A stretch of 64,000 nucleotides of DNA from Brevibacterium picturae (GTDB lineage: Bacteria > Actinomycetota > Actinomycetes > Actinomycetales > Brevibacteriaceae): positions 1,550,001 through 1,614,000 of the forward strand of contig NZ_LT629739.1 in the NCBI RefSeq assembly GCF_900105045.1. Direction: 5' to 3'. How positions within the stretch are numbered: the first letter of the stretch is position 1; each line of letters starts with the position of its first letter. The notes beneath the pieces were generated by a model that did not search any database, was not told the origin of the DNA, and saw only the letters and a list, made by a program, of their open reading frames with translations. Shown in pieces: positions 25,244 to 33,838 of this stretch. Made by a program: the position numbers and the translations under genes.

Positions 25244-25750
25244 ATGACTGCTGAGGCAGCTGCTCGAAACAGGCAAGAAATTCTCGCCAGCGTGCAGCGC
25301 GGTCTTGAAAAACTCCCTGACACCGACATCGAAGGTGTGAAAGACGCTGTGTCCCTGGGCGCAAGTATGGCTGCGATGGTACCGCGCACGGCTGGTGAGT
25401 TCGGCAGAATCGTTGGGCCTCTCTACACCACGAAGGCGCTTACGGTGATGTGGAACATCGGACGCGCAGCGATAAGTAAGAGAGTTGCTGAAAACAAACT
25501 CCTAGCACTGAAGGTAGAGGGAGATAACCTGTTCCCCATCTTTCAGTTCGACGGAAAGATGATCCGCGACGATGTCATGGAGATCGTTCAAATTCTCCGC
25601 GCATCTGTCGATCCATTCACTATTGCTCAATGGCTGCGCACTCCCGTGCTCGAGCTTGATGATCAAACTCCTCTTGACCTGCTTGATGTAGGTAATAAAG
25701 CAGCCGCTGTTCGCATTGCCAAACGCACCGCCGCACGCTGGGCTATGTGA
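25244..25750 (+). CDS. Xre/MbcA/ParS-type antitoxin
   Basis: The 168-residue protein follows GAGG and precedes the RES toxin by 12 bp. Its C-terminal part ('LKVEGDNLFPIFQFDG' ... 'DPFTIAQWL' ... 'TPLDLLDVGNKAAAVRIAKR') matches the DUF2384/MbcA-ParS-Xre toxin-binding domain. The N-terminal half is helical and presumably DNA-binding, although a canonical Xre HTH is not obvious. Known partners block the RES active site and repress the operon. Lower GC than the flanking IclR gene suggests acquisition. Confidence 0.8.
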   Translation: MTAEAAARNRQEILASVQRGLEKLPDTDIEGVKDAVSLGASMAAMVPRTAGEFGRIVGPLYTTKALTVMWNIGRAAISKRVAENKLLALKVEGDNLFPIFQFDGKMIRDDVMEIVQILRASVDPFTIAQWLRTPVLELDDQTPLDLLDVGNKAAAVRIAKRTAARWAM

Positions 25751-25762
25751 CACTATCGATCT

Positions 25763-26395
25763 ATGGATCGCGACGAACCCGCACAGCAGCCACCAAGACA
25801 GGGGGTTGACCTCACGGAGTTCCCCGCCCGCCGAGTCGAGCAGGGCACCCGATGGAGGCGCACCCACCAAAAGAAGTACAAACCCTGGTTCTTCGACTCT
25901 GCCTCCTTTTCTCGATTCAACCTGTCTCAGCCGATGGGAACCTGCTATTTGGCGAACAGCAACGAAGTCGCCGCCCGTGAATCTATCGGTCCGGACATAA
26001 TGAAAACAGGGGTGGTTGCTGCGAACTTCGCTCAATCGCGCGTTGTTTCGTCTCTAGTGCTTCCAGACCCGATCAAGGCAGCACACGTCTCCACTGACGG
26101 CGCTTTCTCTTTCGGAGTTTCCAGCGAACTATGTTCGATGCCTAATTACAGCGTAACTAGACAATGGGCCCATGACCTGCAGAATGCAGGTTTTGAGGGA
26201 GTCTGGTACCACCCTAGATTTACCCCAGGGCTAAGCGCGCGTGCCCTCGCAGTATTTGGTGCAGCGGGAGAAGCGGAAGGTGAGGTGCATGAAGAGACAT
26301 CATTCAGAAAAGTGCTGGAAAGCATGGGAGTTTCTGTAATCGACACTGACTGCCGCGACGAATACGAAATACTTGACGCACCTGTAGACCCATAG
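25763..26395 (+). CDS. RES-domain toxin (NAD+-targeting)
   Basis: The 210-residue protein has the RES-family hallmarks: an early Arg region ('RRVEQGTRWRRTHQKKY'), 'FSRFNLSQPMGTCYLANSNEVAARESIG' (read as two motifs, RFN...GTCYLA and AARE), and a later Ser/Leu-rich core. RES toxins such as MbcT and ParT consume NAD+ or ADP-ribosylate targets. It is encoded directly after its antitoxin. At 210 residues it is a full-length member. The active state is not testable here. Confidence 0.82.
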   Translation: MDRDEPAQQPPRQGVDLTEFPARRVEQGTRWRRTHQKKYKPWFFDSASFSRFNLSQPMGTCYLANSNEVAARESIGPDIMKTGVVAANFAQSRVVSSLVLPDPIKAAHVSTDGAFSFGVSSELCSMPNYSVTRQWAHDLQNAGFEGVWYHPRFTPGLSARALAVFGAAGEAEGEVHEETSFRKVLESMGVSVIDTDCRDEYEILDAPVDP

Positions 26396-26741
26396 GGACC
26401 CGTGCGTGTAGCGGTTGAGGCTGGCACAGAGACGGCTACCGGAGGACCCCAGCCAAACGGGAAGATGCTGTCAGAGGGCGGACCGGTCCAGCCCACTGGG
26501 CACCCTTCCGCTCGATCAAATCTTCACATCAAAAACAACGCTTTTTGCGGAGCTAATTTCTCACGCGGCAGCGCATCTGCCGCCCATACAGCCGAGGCCA
26601 GCTGTCCCAGCAAAGGGTCCGATCGAGACTTGCCTAAATCGCGGCCCGACGCTCCGGGCGCGAGAGGACAGTGCGGGTCACGAACTTAAAGCACGCGCCG
26701 TCACAGGACAGGCGCATTTCGCCTTAGGCGCGTGATCCCTG

Positions 26742-26811
26742 TGCCGCCAAGGACCTGCTGGCGGCTGCGGCCGCCGACATCTCGTCAGGGTCCGGCTGGC
26801 GCGAGAGCTGA
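26742..26811 (+). pseudogene. Detached IclR 3'-end fragment
   Basis: These 70 bp match the last 70 bp of the intact IclR gene (24878-24947) at 63 of 70 positions, including the stop. It would encode the C-terminus 'AAKDLLAAAAADISSGSGWR' plus two residues. No upstream IclR body remains. The interval 26396-26741 holds nothing recognisable. It is either the stump of a second IclR paralogue or a duplicated insertion target of the toxin-antitoxin island. Confidence 0.75.
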
Positions 26812-26893
26812 CGACCAGTCGTCGGATAGAACCCTTGACACACCTCGGCGGGCGGAGGACGATCAAAGCACCCAGTTTCACATAGTGCGTCAC

Positions 26894-26910
26894 GTTGCAC
26901 AGTACGCAAC
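26894..26910. promoter_or_regulatory. 17-bp imperfect palindrome upstream of the dimethylglycine-oxidase-like gene
   Basis: GTTGCACAGTACGCAAC has GTTGC/GCAAC arms and the same 17-bp length as the operator at 11802-11818 (10 of 17 identical). It lies 44 bp before the GTG start. Binding by one of the nearby IclR proteins is a reasonable guess. Confidence 0.5.
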
Positions 26911-26953
26911 ATGTGTCGTTGAAGGCGAAGAAGCCTTCGGAGAGGAGCCTCCC

Positions 26954-29467
26954 GTGGCTTCCATTCCCACCCAGGCCAGTGTCGTTGTTGTCGGTGCAGG
27001 CATCGTCGGCAACAGCCTCGTCCATCATCTGGCCGAGCTCGGCTGGAGAGACATCGTCCAGGTCGACAAGGGCCCGTTGCCCAATCCGGGCGGCTCGACC
27101 GGACATGCCTCGAACTTCATCTTCCCGGTCGATCATTCCCGCGAGATCACGGACCTCACCCTCGACAGCGTGCGCCAGTACAAGGAACTCGGCGTCTTCA
27201 CGCAGTCCGGCGGCTTCGAAGTCGCCCGCACCCAGGAGCGCATGCAGGAGCTGCAACGGCGGATGGCCTCGGCGAAGGCCTGGGGCATCGAATCCCACCT
27301 GGTCACTCCCGAAGAGGTCGTTGAGAAGGTCCCCTTCCTCGACCCGTCCGTCATCGTCGGCGCCTTCTGGACACCCACGGTCGGCGTCGTCGACTCCGTG
27401 GGGGCTGGCACGATGATGCGCGAATCCGCACAGAACAAGGGCGCGCTCACGGTGTCACCGAACACCGAGGTGACCGGCATCGACGTCGAGAACGGGGCGA
27501 TCGCACGCGTCCACACGACCAAGGGGCCGATCGAGACGGATAAAATCCTCATCGCCTGCGGAGTCTGGAGTCCGCGCATCGCGGCCATGGCCGGTGCCGC
27601 GATCCCGCTGACTCCGGCGGTGCACCAGATGATCAGCGTCGGCCCGGTTCCGCAACTGGCCGAGCAGACGGGTGAGATCTCCTTCCCGATCGTGCGCGAT
27701 ATGGACACCTTCTGCTACGAACGGCAGCACGGCTCGGACATGGAGATCGGCTCCTACGCTCACCGGGCGATTCTCCACGAACCCGACGAGATCCCATCGA
27801 TCGAGGCCGCGAAGCTCTCCCCCACGGAGATGCCCTTCACCGACGACGATTTCGACCCGCAGCTCGAACAGGCCCTCGAACTCATGCCCGATGTCCTGTC
27901 CAACCCCGACGTCGAGATCCGCTACGCGATCAACGGCCTCCTGTCCCTGACCCCCGACGGCGCTCCCATCCTCGGCGAATCACCCGAGGTCAAGGGCTTG
28001 TGGTCGGCGGCAGCGGTGTGGGTCAAGGAAGGCCCGGGCGTGGGACGAGCCGTGGCCGAGTGGATGACGAACGGATGTCCGGAGGTCGACGTCCAGGGCG
28101 CCGACATCGCCCGTTTCCATCCGCACCAACGCACGCGCGAACACGTGCGCGCCCGCACCTCGGAAGCCTTCATCAAGACCTACGGCATCGTCCACCCGGG
28201 CGAGCAGTGGAACTCCGACCGCAATGTCCGCCTCTCCCCCATGCACGAGCGCGAGAAGGAACTCGGCGCCGTCTTCTTCGAAGTCGCCGGCTGGGAGCGT
28301 CCCCAGTGGTACGAATCGAATGCGCCGCTGCTCGAGGAATTCGGCGAGCGCGTCATGGACCGCACAGCCGAATGGGACTCCCGCTGGTGGTCACCGATCA
28401 TCAATGCCGAACACCTCGCACTGCGCGAGCGCGCCGGACTCGTCGATCTCTCGAGCTTCGTCATCTTCGACGTATTCGGACCTGCAGCCCTCGATGCCGT
28501 CCAATCCATCGTGCTGGCCCAGATGGACGTGAGCATCGGTCGAGTCGTCTACACCCCGGTCCTCGACGAGACCGGCGGGTTCCGCTCGGACCTGACCATC
28601 ATGCGACTGGCCCACGACCGATTCCGCGTCGTCACGGGCGCCGCCCACGGCATGGTCGACGTCAAATGGTTCGCCGATCGGCTCCCGGCGACCGGCACCC
28701 AGATCGCCGAGCTCACCTCCTCGTGGACGACCATCGGCCTGTGGGGACCACGAGCACGCGACATCCTCTCCCAGGTCACGAACGCAGACGTCTCCCACGA
28801 AGGCTTCAAGTTCGGCACAGCCCGGACCATCGAAGTCGGTTCGCTGCAGGTCCTGGCCTCCCGCATCTCCTACGTCGGCGATCTGGGTTGGGAGCTCTAC
28901 ATCCCCATGGAATCCGGACTCAGACTCTGGGACGTCCTCACCGAGGCGGGGACAGAACACGGCCTCGCGCCGGTGGGACTCGGCGTCTACGGCACGACCG
29001 GTCGCATCGAGAAGGGCTATCGCGCCTTCGGTGCCGAACTCGACTCCGAGCGCAGTGTCATCGAGGTCGGCATGGCCCGGCCGAAGGTGAAGTCGCAGAA
29101 CTTCGTCGGCCGCGATGCCCACCTGCGTCACCGTGAGGAGGATCCGAAGGCCATCCTGTGTTCTCTCACGGTCGACGATCACACGAGCGCCAGCGGCGAG
29201 AAGCGCTACATGCTCGGTGGGGAACCCATCCGATCGCAAGACGGGCAGCCGCTCATCGACGGGCACGGGCACCACGTCTTCGTCACCTCGGCGGGGTCGG
29301 CCCCGAGCCTGGGCAAGCATGTGCTCATGGCCTTCCTCCCTCCCGCCGAGGCGGTCCTGGGCAACCAGCTCACCGTCGTCTACATGGAGGAGGCCTACCC
29401 CGTGACGGTGGCCTCGATCGACGCCACCCCTCTGTTCGATCCCAGCAACGAGAGCATCAGGAGGTAG
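26954..29467 (+). CDS. Dimethylglycine oxidase/dehydrogenase-family bifunctional enzyme
   Basis: An 837-residue fusion of an N-terminal FAD domain ('VVVVGAGIVGNSLVHHLAELG') and a C-terminal GcvT-type folate domain ('VLASRISYVGDLGWELYIP'). 'GGSTGHASNF' places His51 where DMGO/DMGDH enzymes bind FAD covalently. The family oxidises an N-methyl group of dimethylglycine or sarcosine and captures the one-carbon unit as methylene-THF. GTG 26954 follows GAGGAG and gives the family start; longer readings run into the IclR remnant. The ETF genes start 3 bp downstream, implying electrons go to ETF (dehydrogenase mode) rather than oxygen. The substrate could be another methylamine. Confidence 0.88.
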   Translation: MASIPTQASVVVVGAGIVGNSLVHHLAELGWRDIVQVDKGPLPNPGGSTGHASNFIFPVDHSREITDLTLDSVRQYKELGVFTQSGGFEVARTQERMQELQRRMASAKAWGIESHLVTPEEVVEKVPFLDPSVIVGAFWTPTVGVVDSVGAGTMMRESAQNKGALTVSPNTEVTGIDVENGAIARVHTTKGPIETDKILIACGVWSPRIAAMAGAAIPLTPAVHQMISVGPVPQLAEQTGEISFPIVRDMDTFCYERQHGSDMEIGSYAHRAILHEPDEIPSIEAAKLSPTEMPFTDDDFDPQLEQALELMPDVLSNPDVEIRYAINGLLSLTPDGAPILGESPEVKGLWSAAAVWVKEGPGVGRAVAEWMTNGCPEVDVQGADIARFHPHQRTREHVRARTSEAFIKTYGIVHPGEQWNSDRNVRLSPMHEREKELGAVFFEVAGWERPQWYESNAPLLEEFGERVMDRTAEWDSRWWSPIINAEHLALRERAGLVDLSSFVIFDVFGPAALDAVQSIVLAQMDVSIGRVVYTPVLDETGGFRSDLTIMRLAHDRFRVVTGAAHGMVDVKWFADRLPATGTQIAELTSSWTTIGLWGPRARDILSQVTNADVSHEGFKFGTARTIEVGSLQVLASRISYVGDLGWELYIPMESGLRLWDVLTEAGTEHGLAPVGLGVYGTTGRIEKGYRAFGAELDSERSVIEVGMARPKVKSQNFVGRDAHLRHREEDPKAILCSLTVDDHTSASGEKRYMLGGEPIRSQDGQPLIDGHGHHVFVTSAGSAPSLGKHVLMAFLPPAEAVLGNQLTVVYMEEAYPVTVASIDATPLFDPSNESIRR

Positions 29468-29470
29468 GTC

Positions 29471-30280
29471 ATGGACATCCTCGTCTGCATCAAACGCATC
29501 CCCGACATCTCTGGCCAGATCACGCTCGACGCCTCAGGCACGGACATCGACGACTCCGGCCTGGGCCACACCACCTCGGCGCATGAGGAATGCGCGGTGG
29601 AGCTGGCCATCCAGACGGCCGCAGCCACCGGCGGCAAGGTCACGGTACTGACCTTGGGCCCCGCCGAGGCGGTCGAACAGCTGCGCGCGGCCGTGGGCGT
29701 GGGCGCCAACGACGGAATCCTCATCGAAACCGAGGATCCGGGTGCGTTCGGGCCCGAGGACATCGCCCAGGTCATCGGCGACGTCATCCGCGACCGCGCC
29801 GAAGGGGGCCAGAGTTTCGATCTTGTGCTGCTGGGCAATGATGCCGCCGACACCGGCGACTTCCAGGTTCCCATCCGCCTGGCCTACGACCTCGAATACC
29901 CGGTGCTGACGGGGATCCAGACGCTGAGCGCGAGCACGGGTTCCGGCTCAGACAGGTCCGGCAGCTCAGGTGGCGGGTCAATCGAGGCACGCGGGATCGG
30001 GCCGGCCGGCACAGAGATCTTCTCTCTCGAACTGCCCGCCGTCATCGCGGTCCAGGAGGGCGGCGTCGACCCGCGCTATCCCTCGATCACCGGACGGATG
30101 AAGGCGAAGAAGGCTCGCATCGCCGAATATGTGGCACCCGAACCGGGTGCCGGAAATCCGCGCATCGGCCTCGAGCTGCCACCGGACACAGCGAATGAGG
30201 TCACCATCCTCGGCGAGGGCCCGGATGCAGCTGGGGCCCTGGTCGACGTGCTGGAAGAGATCGGAGTGATCAGGTCATGA
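29471..30280 (+). CDS. etfB: Electron transfer flavoprotein beta subunit-like
   Basis: The 269-residue protein begins 3 bp after the oxidoreductase, with AGGAGGT as ribosome site. 'DILVCIKRIPD' and the EtfB signature 'EGGVDPRYPSITGRMKAKK' are seen. A Ser/Gly linker near residues 153-168 is unusual. It pairs with the alpha subunit to accept electrons from the flavin dehydrogenase. A dedicated ETF like this accompanies dimethylglycine catabolism in Pseudomonas; the same role is inferred here. Confidence 0.88.
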   Translation: MDILVCIKRIPDISGQITLDASGTDIDDSGLGHTTSAHEECAVELAIQTAAATGGKVTVLTLGPAEAVEQLRAAVGVGANDGILIETEDPGAFGPEDIAQVIGDVIRDRAEGGQSFDLVLLGNDAADTGDFQVPIRLAYDLEYPVLTGIQTLSASTGSGSDRSGSSGGGSIEARGIGPAGTEIFSLELPAVIAVQEGGVDPRYPSITGRMKAKKARIAEYVAPEPGAGNPRIGLELPPDTANEVTILGEGPDAAGALVDVLEEIGVIRS

Positions 30281-31257
30281 CTCTCGTATTCGTCGAGACC
30301 GATGAGAGCGGTCAGGTGGCGCTGACCTCCGCCGAGGCGCTCACCTTCGCCCGCACGAACGCGGACGTCCTCGCCGCCGACTCGTTCTCGGCAGGAGTGG
30401 AGGCCGCTGTGATCGGCGCGCTTACCGAGGCCGCCACCGAGCAGTTGGCCGCCCTCGGCGTGGACCGAATCCACCACCTCGAGACTGCGGATCTCGAGGC
30501 CTATTCGGCTCCGGCTTGGGCGCAGGCCCTCGTCGACATCGCGCCGGAGACCGGGGCGGTTCTGGCCTCGGGCACTCCGCGCGGAATGGAGCTCATGACC
30601 CATGTGGCTGTGAGAACCGGGGAGCGGATGGCGGCCAATGTCGTGGCCGCCGATGAGGAAGGACTGCTGCGGCAGGTGCTCGGCGGGGCCGCGTTCGAAC
30701 GTCTTCAGGTCGGCGGTGACTTGCAGGTTCTCACCCTCGCCGGTCACGCCTGCAACCCAGAGGAGACCACGCCGACGACGCCGGAGATCTTCACCCACTC
30801 CCCCGAAACAGCTGCAGAGGATCTGCGCGTTCGCGTTGTTCGCACCGAGGTCGAGACCGCTGACGACAATGACACCTCGGGCCTGACCCAGGCCCGCGCC
30901 GTCGTCGGTGCTGGTCGCGGGGTCGGTTCGGAGAACGGATTCGGCGAAGTCCTCGAGCTCGTCGACCACCTCGGCGGGGCGCTGGGCGTTTCTCGTGTGG
31001 TCACGGGTCTGGGCTGGCGCCCCCACACAGAGCAGGTCGGCCAGACCGGCAGCCGGATCACACCGGATGTCTACATCGCATGCGGGATCTCCGGCGCAAT
31101 CCAGCACATGGCCGGAATCGAGGGGGCGAAGACGCTCATCGCAATCAACACCGATGAAGAATCGACGATGGTCCAGCGTGCCGACTACGCGATCATCGGT
31201 GACCTCCACGAGGTCATCGGCGCGGTCAACGAGGAGATCAGGAACCGGCGCGGCTGA
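30277..31257 (+). CDS. etfA: Electron transfer flavoprotein alpha subunit
   Basis: The 326-residue protein overlaps etfB by four bases (ATGA). The C-terminal FAD domain has 'SRVVTGLGWRPHTEQVGQTG' and 'YIACGISGAIQHMAG', the standard EtfA signature. It completes the ETF that would carry electrons from the dimethylglycine-oxidase-like enzyme to ETF:quinone oxidoreductase. No ETF-QO gene is in the window. It ends 19 bp before the convergent CaiB-type gene. Confidence 0.93.
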   Translation: MTLVFVETDESGQVALTSAEALTFARTNADVLAADSFSAGVEAAVIGALTEAATEQLAALGVDRIHHLETADLEAYSAPAWAQALVDIAPETGAVLASGTPRGMELMTHVAVRTGERMAANVVAADEEGLLRQVLGGAAFERLQVGGDLQVLTLAGHACNPEETTPTTPEIFTHSPETAAEDLRVRVVRTEVETADDNDTSGLTQARAVVGAGRGVGSENGFGEVLELVDHLGGALGVSRVVTGLGWRPHTEQVGQTGSRITPDVYIACGISGAIQHMAGIEGAKTLIAINTDEESTMVQRADYAIIGDLHEVIGAVNEEIRNRRG

Positions 31258-31276
31258 CCTCAGCCCCTGAGCTCGT

Positions 31277-32440
31277 TCACAGACCCAATTCGGCGAACAC
31301 CGAGTCGGTGTCGGCACCGATGACCGGCGCCCGCCGAGGTTGGCCTGCACTGGCCATGCCATCCGAGGTGGGCACAGTTGAGGTGGCCGCTCCGGTTGAG
31401 GTGGCGACGGTTGCCGGGCCGAACCTCGGTGCCGGTGCGGGCTGCTCGATTCCGGCCTCATCGGTGTAGAAGAGCCCCCGCTGTACGTTATGAGGATCGG
31501 TCTTCGCCTCAGCCATGGTGCGGACCGGTTCGACGCAGGCGTCGCTGTCGGCGAAGAGTTCTTCGAGTTCAGCCAAGGTGCGTGAGGCGAGCTCCTCGGC
31601 GAAGACTGGCCGCATGAGGGGCCAGTGCTTCGGCTGCCAATGGTTGATCTCGCCCAGCGGTTCGGGCAGGCGGTCCTCGATGTCGAGAGTGCGGATGAAT
31701 TCGGCGAAGAAGGCCGGTTCGATGCAGGCAACGGACACGTACCTGTCATCGGCGGTGGGATAGACGTCGTAGAACGGTGCTCCGGAATCCAGGAGGTTGC
31801 GCCCGCGTGCGTCGTGACGCCACATGCCGACCTCGGAGAAGCCATGCATCATCGAATACAGGAGATTCGCGCCGTCGATCATGGCGGTGTCGACGACGGT
31901 GCCGATGCCGCTGGTGCGGGCACTGGTGAGGGCGCCGAGAACGCCGACGACGAGGAGCATGCCGCCCCCACCGAAATCGCCGATGAGGTTTGCGGGGAAC
32001 TGCGGTGGCCCATCAGCGCGACCGAGCTGGTTGAGCAGTCCGGCAGAGGCGATGTAGCCCAGGTCGTGCCCGGCCTTCTGCGCCTTCGGTCCGTCCTGTC
32101 CGTAGCCGGTGATGCGGCCGTAGACGAGGGCAGGATTGAGCGCGTGGAGATCGTCAGGGCCCAGGCCCAAGCGTTCCGCGGCGCCTGGGCGGAAGCCTTC
32201 GATGACGATGTCGGACTTCGCAGCCAGGGACCGGGCGAGGTCGATGCCGGCTTCGGACTTGAAGTCTGCGGTCATCGACCTTTTGCCACGGTCGAGAACA
32301 GGGTTCATGGGCTGGCCGGCTGTCTTCGGCGGATCAAGGCGAATCACCTCGGCGCCCATATCTGCCAACATCATTGAGGCGAAGGGGCCGGGGCCGATTC
32401 CGCCGAGGTCGAGGACACGCACGTCTTTGAGCACTGTCAT
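31277..32440 (-). CDS. CaiB/BaiF CoA-transferase family, alpha-methylacyl-CoA racemase-like
   Basis: The 387-residue protein shows 'VLDLGGIGPGPFASMMLADMGAEVI' (two halves of the family N-terminus), 'GHDLGYIASAG' and 'IGDFGGGGM'. The His and Asp in the latter two correspond to the catalytic pair of alpha-methylacyl-CoA racemase (Amacr/MCR), rather than the Asp of true CoA-transferases, so 2-methylacyl-CoA epimerisation is the best guess. ATG 32440 follows AAAGGAAA. Upstream (32463-32477) GTTTAACTATAGAAC resembles part of the 17-bp operator, which may tie it to the neighbouring regulon. Confidence 0.85.
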   Translation of the reverse strand: MTVLKDVRVLDLGGIGPGPFASMMLADMGAEVIRLDPPKTAGQPMNPVLDRGKRSMTADFKSEAGIDLARSLAAKSDIVIEGFRPGAAERLGLGPDDLHALNPALVYGRITGYGQDGPKAQKAGHDLGYIASAGLLNQLGRADGPPQFPANLIGDFGGGGMLLVVGVLGALTSARTSGIGTVVDTAMIDGANLLYSMMHGFSEVGMWRHDARGRNLLDSGAPFYDVYPTADDRYVSVACIEPAFFAEFIRTLDIEDRLPEPLGEINHWQPKHWPLMRPVFAEELASRTLAELEELFADSDACVEPVRTMAEAKTDPHNVQRGLFYTDEAGIEQPAPAPRFGPATVATSTGAATSTVPTSDGMASAGQPRRAPVIGADTDSVFAELGL

Positions 32441-32618
32441 GATTTCCTTTCGTCGATCTGTCCTGTTTAACTATAGAACGATCGATCAGGCCCGAAGAGG
32501 CAGCAGGGCCGCACCCGACGATAAGAGGTCCCGGTGATCTGGATCGTCCGGTCGCCCTGGTAGCGTCCCATAGTCGGAGGTGGAGAGTCTCCGAAGCAGA
32601 TGAGTCGAAAGGTTGTCC

Positions 32619-33020
32619 GTGAAGACATTCGAGTATTCCCCAGAGGTTCGCTGGTCCGATCAGGATCTGCTGGGTCATGTGAACAATGCCCGCATGATCA
32701 CCCTCATCGAGGAGTGCCGCATCAGGTGGCTCCACGAGGCCAAGGCCGGGAGTTTGACCGGCGGTGGCATGCTCGTCGCCAACCAGTCGATCGACTACCT
32801 GCTCCCCGTCATGTACGGCCCCGAACTCACAATGACGGTGACTATCAAGAGGATCGGCAACACCTCCTTCACCGTCCACACGCGCGGTGACCAGAGCGGC
32901 CAGAAGGTGTTCAACTCCGACGTCGTCCTCGTCCACATCGACCGGGAGACCGGCAAGCCCTCGCCGATCCCCGAGGGCATCCGCAGCATCCTCGGGGAAT
33001 ATCTCGCCGAAGCCGACTGA
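32619..33020 (+). CDS. Hotdog-fold acyl-CoA thioesterase
   Basis: The 133-residue protein is a 4HBT-type hotdog: 'VRWSDQDLLGHVNNARMITLIEECRIRW' contains the catalytic Asp and the HVNNA motif. GTG 32619, six bases after AAAGG, is preferred over TTG 32613. It is divergent from the racemase-like gene and probably hydrolyses fatty or branched acyl-CoA. Substrate is not predictable. Confidence 0.85.
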   Translation: MKTFEYSPEVRWSDQDLLGHVNNARMITLIEECRIRWLHEAKAGSLTGGGMLVANQSIDYLLPVMYGPELTMTVTIKRIGNTSFTVHTRGDQSGQKVFNSDVVLVHIDRETGKPSPIPEGIRSILGEYLAEAD

Positions 33021-33024
33021 TCAC

Positions 33025-33708
33025 TCAGTGGACCATCGGCGCGCAGATGCAGGCTCGGTTGCCGTCGGGATCCTCGAGAACCCAATAGGACGGAGCAGCT
33101 GTGTCGCTGACGAGGTGGCCGCCCGCAGCGATAGCTGCAGCAATCCGCCCTTCGGCCTCGTCATGGCTCACCCAGACATCGAGATGCCAACTCTGCGGGA
33201 CGGCTGACTCCGGCAGAGGGAACTGGCTGTCGTCTCGTGGCCTCTGCCACCACAGCAGCGTATTCATCTGACCAGTTGGGTCGACGAGGTCACCACCCGC
33301 ATGCACTCCCGCAGGTTGACCGCCGAGGAGTGCCGCGTAGAAGTCAGACACTCGATCACTTGAATTCGTGTCGAGAGCGAATTCGGCCTGCATCAGGCTT
33401 GCGGTGTCAGCAGTCAGGCCCGCTTCAGCGGCGATCGTGCTGATCTTTCGAGCGAGAGTGATATCCCGGTCGGTCACACCGCCGACGTCATGACTGCTCA
33501 CAGTCACGGTGACACCGGTCTTCGTCAGAGTGATGTCGGGGGCATGGTTCGACAGTTCTACTGCCTCCCCGATCGCGTTGACGAAGGCCAGACCTTGGCC
33601 GAATTCGTCGGTTCTGAATCTGGCCCTGATCGGCCCTGCCAACTGCCGCCAGTCCTCGACGTCAGCGTCGAAGATCTGCGAACTGGTGAGTACGGCATCG
33701 TGCCCCAC
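33025..33708 (-). CDS. Pterin carbinolamine dehydratase-VOC fusion protein
   Basis: The 227-residue protein joins two folds. Residues about 8-98 resemble 4a-hydroxytetrahydrobiopterin dehydratase: 'WRQLAGPIRARF', 'AVELSNHAPDITLTKTGV' and 'SHDVGGVTDRDITLARKIS' hold the H-x-P-D and later His positions. Residues 110-227 are a VOC/glyoxalase domain ending 'YWVLEDPDGNRACIC'. GTG 33708 follows GGAGGAG. The first dehydratase-type His is replaced (SNHAPD instead of HHPD-type), so activity is doubtful. Such fusions are known in actinobacteria, function unknown. Confidence 0.75.
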   Translation of the reverse strand: MGHDAVLTSSQIFDADVEDWRQLAGPIRARFRTDEFGQGLAFVNAIGEAVELSNHAPDITLTKTGVTVTVSSHDVGGVTDRDITLARKISTIAAEAGLTADTASLMQAEFALDTNSSDRVSDFYAALLGGQPAGVHAGGDLVDPTGQMNTLLWWQRPRDDSQFPLPESAVPQSWHLDVWVSHDEAEGRIAAAIAAGGHLVSDTAAPSYWVLEDPDGNRACICAPMVH

Positions 33709-33838
33709 AACTCGCTCCTCCCGTGATGCGTGATTGTGTTTGGTCGCAGGAGTCACGCTATCGGAGGAATGGTGATTCTGCGGGAAGATGGCCGTTCTGT
33801 TCATGCTCGACCGGGCCTCGTGCCCATAGCCTGAGAAC

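Noticed and set aside
26732..26953. Upstream extension of the dimethylglycine-oxidase-like gene by 74 codons
   Set aside because: It translates through the IclR remnant in another frame and the operator; GTG 26954 has a good ribosome site and starts at the FAD motif.
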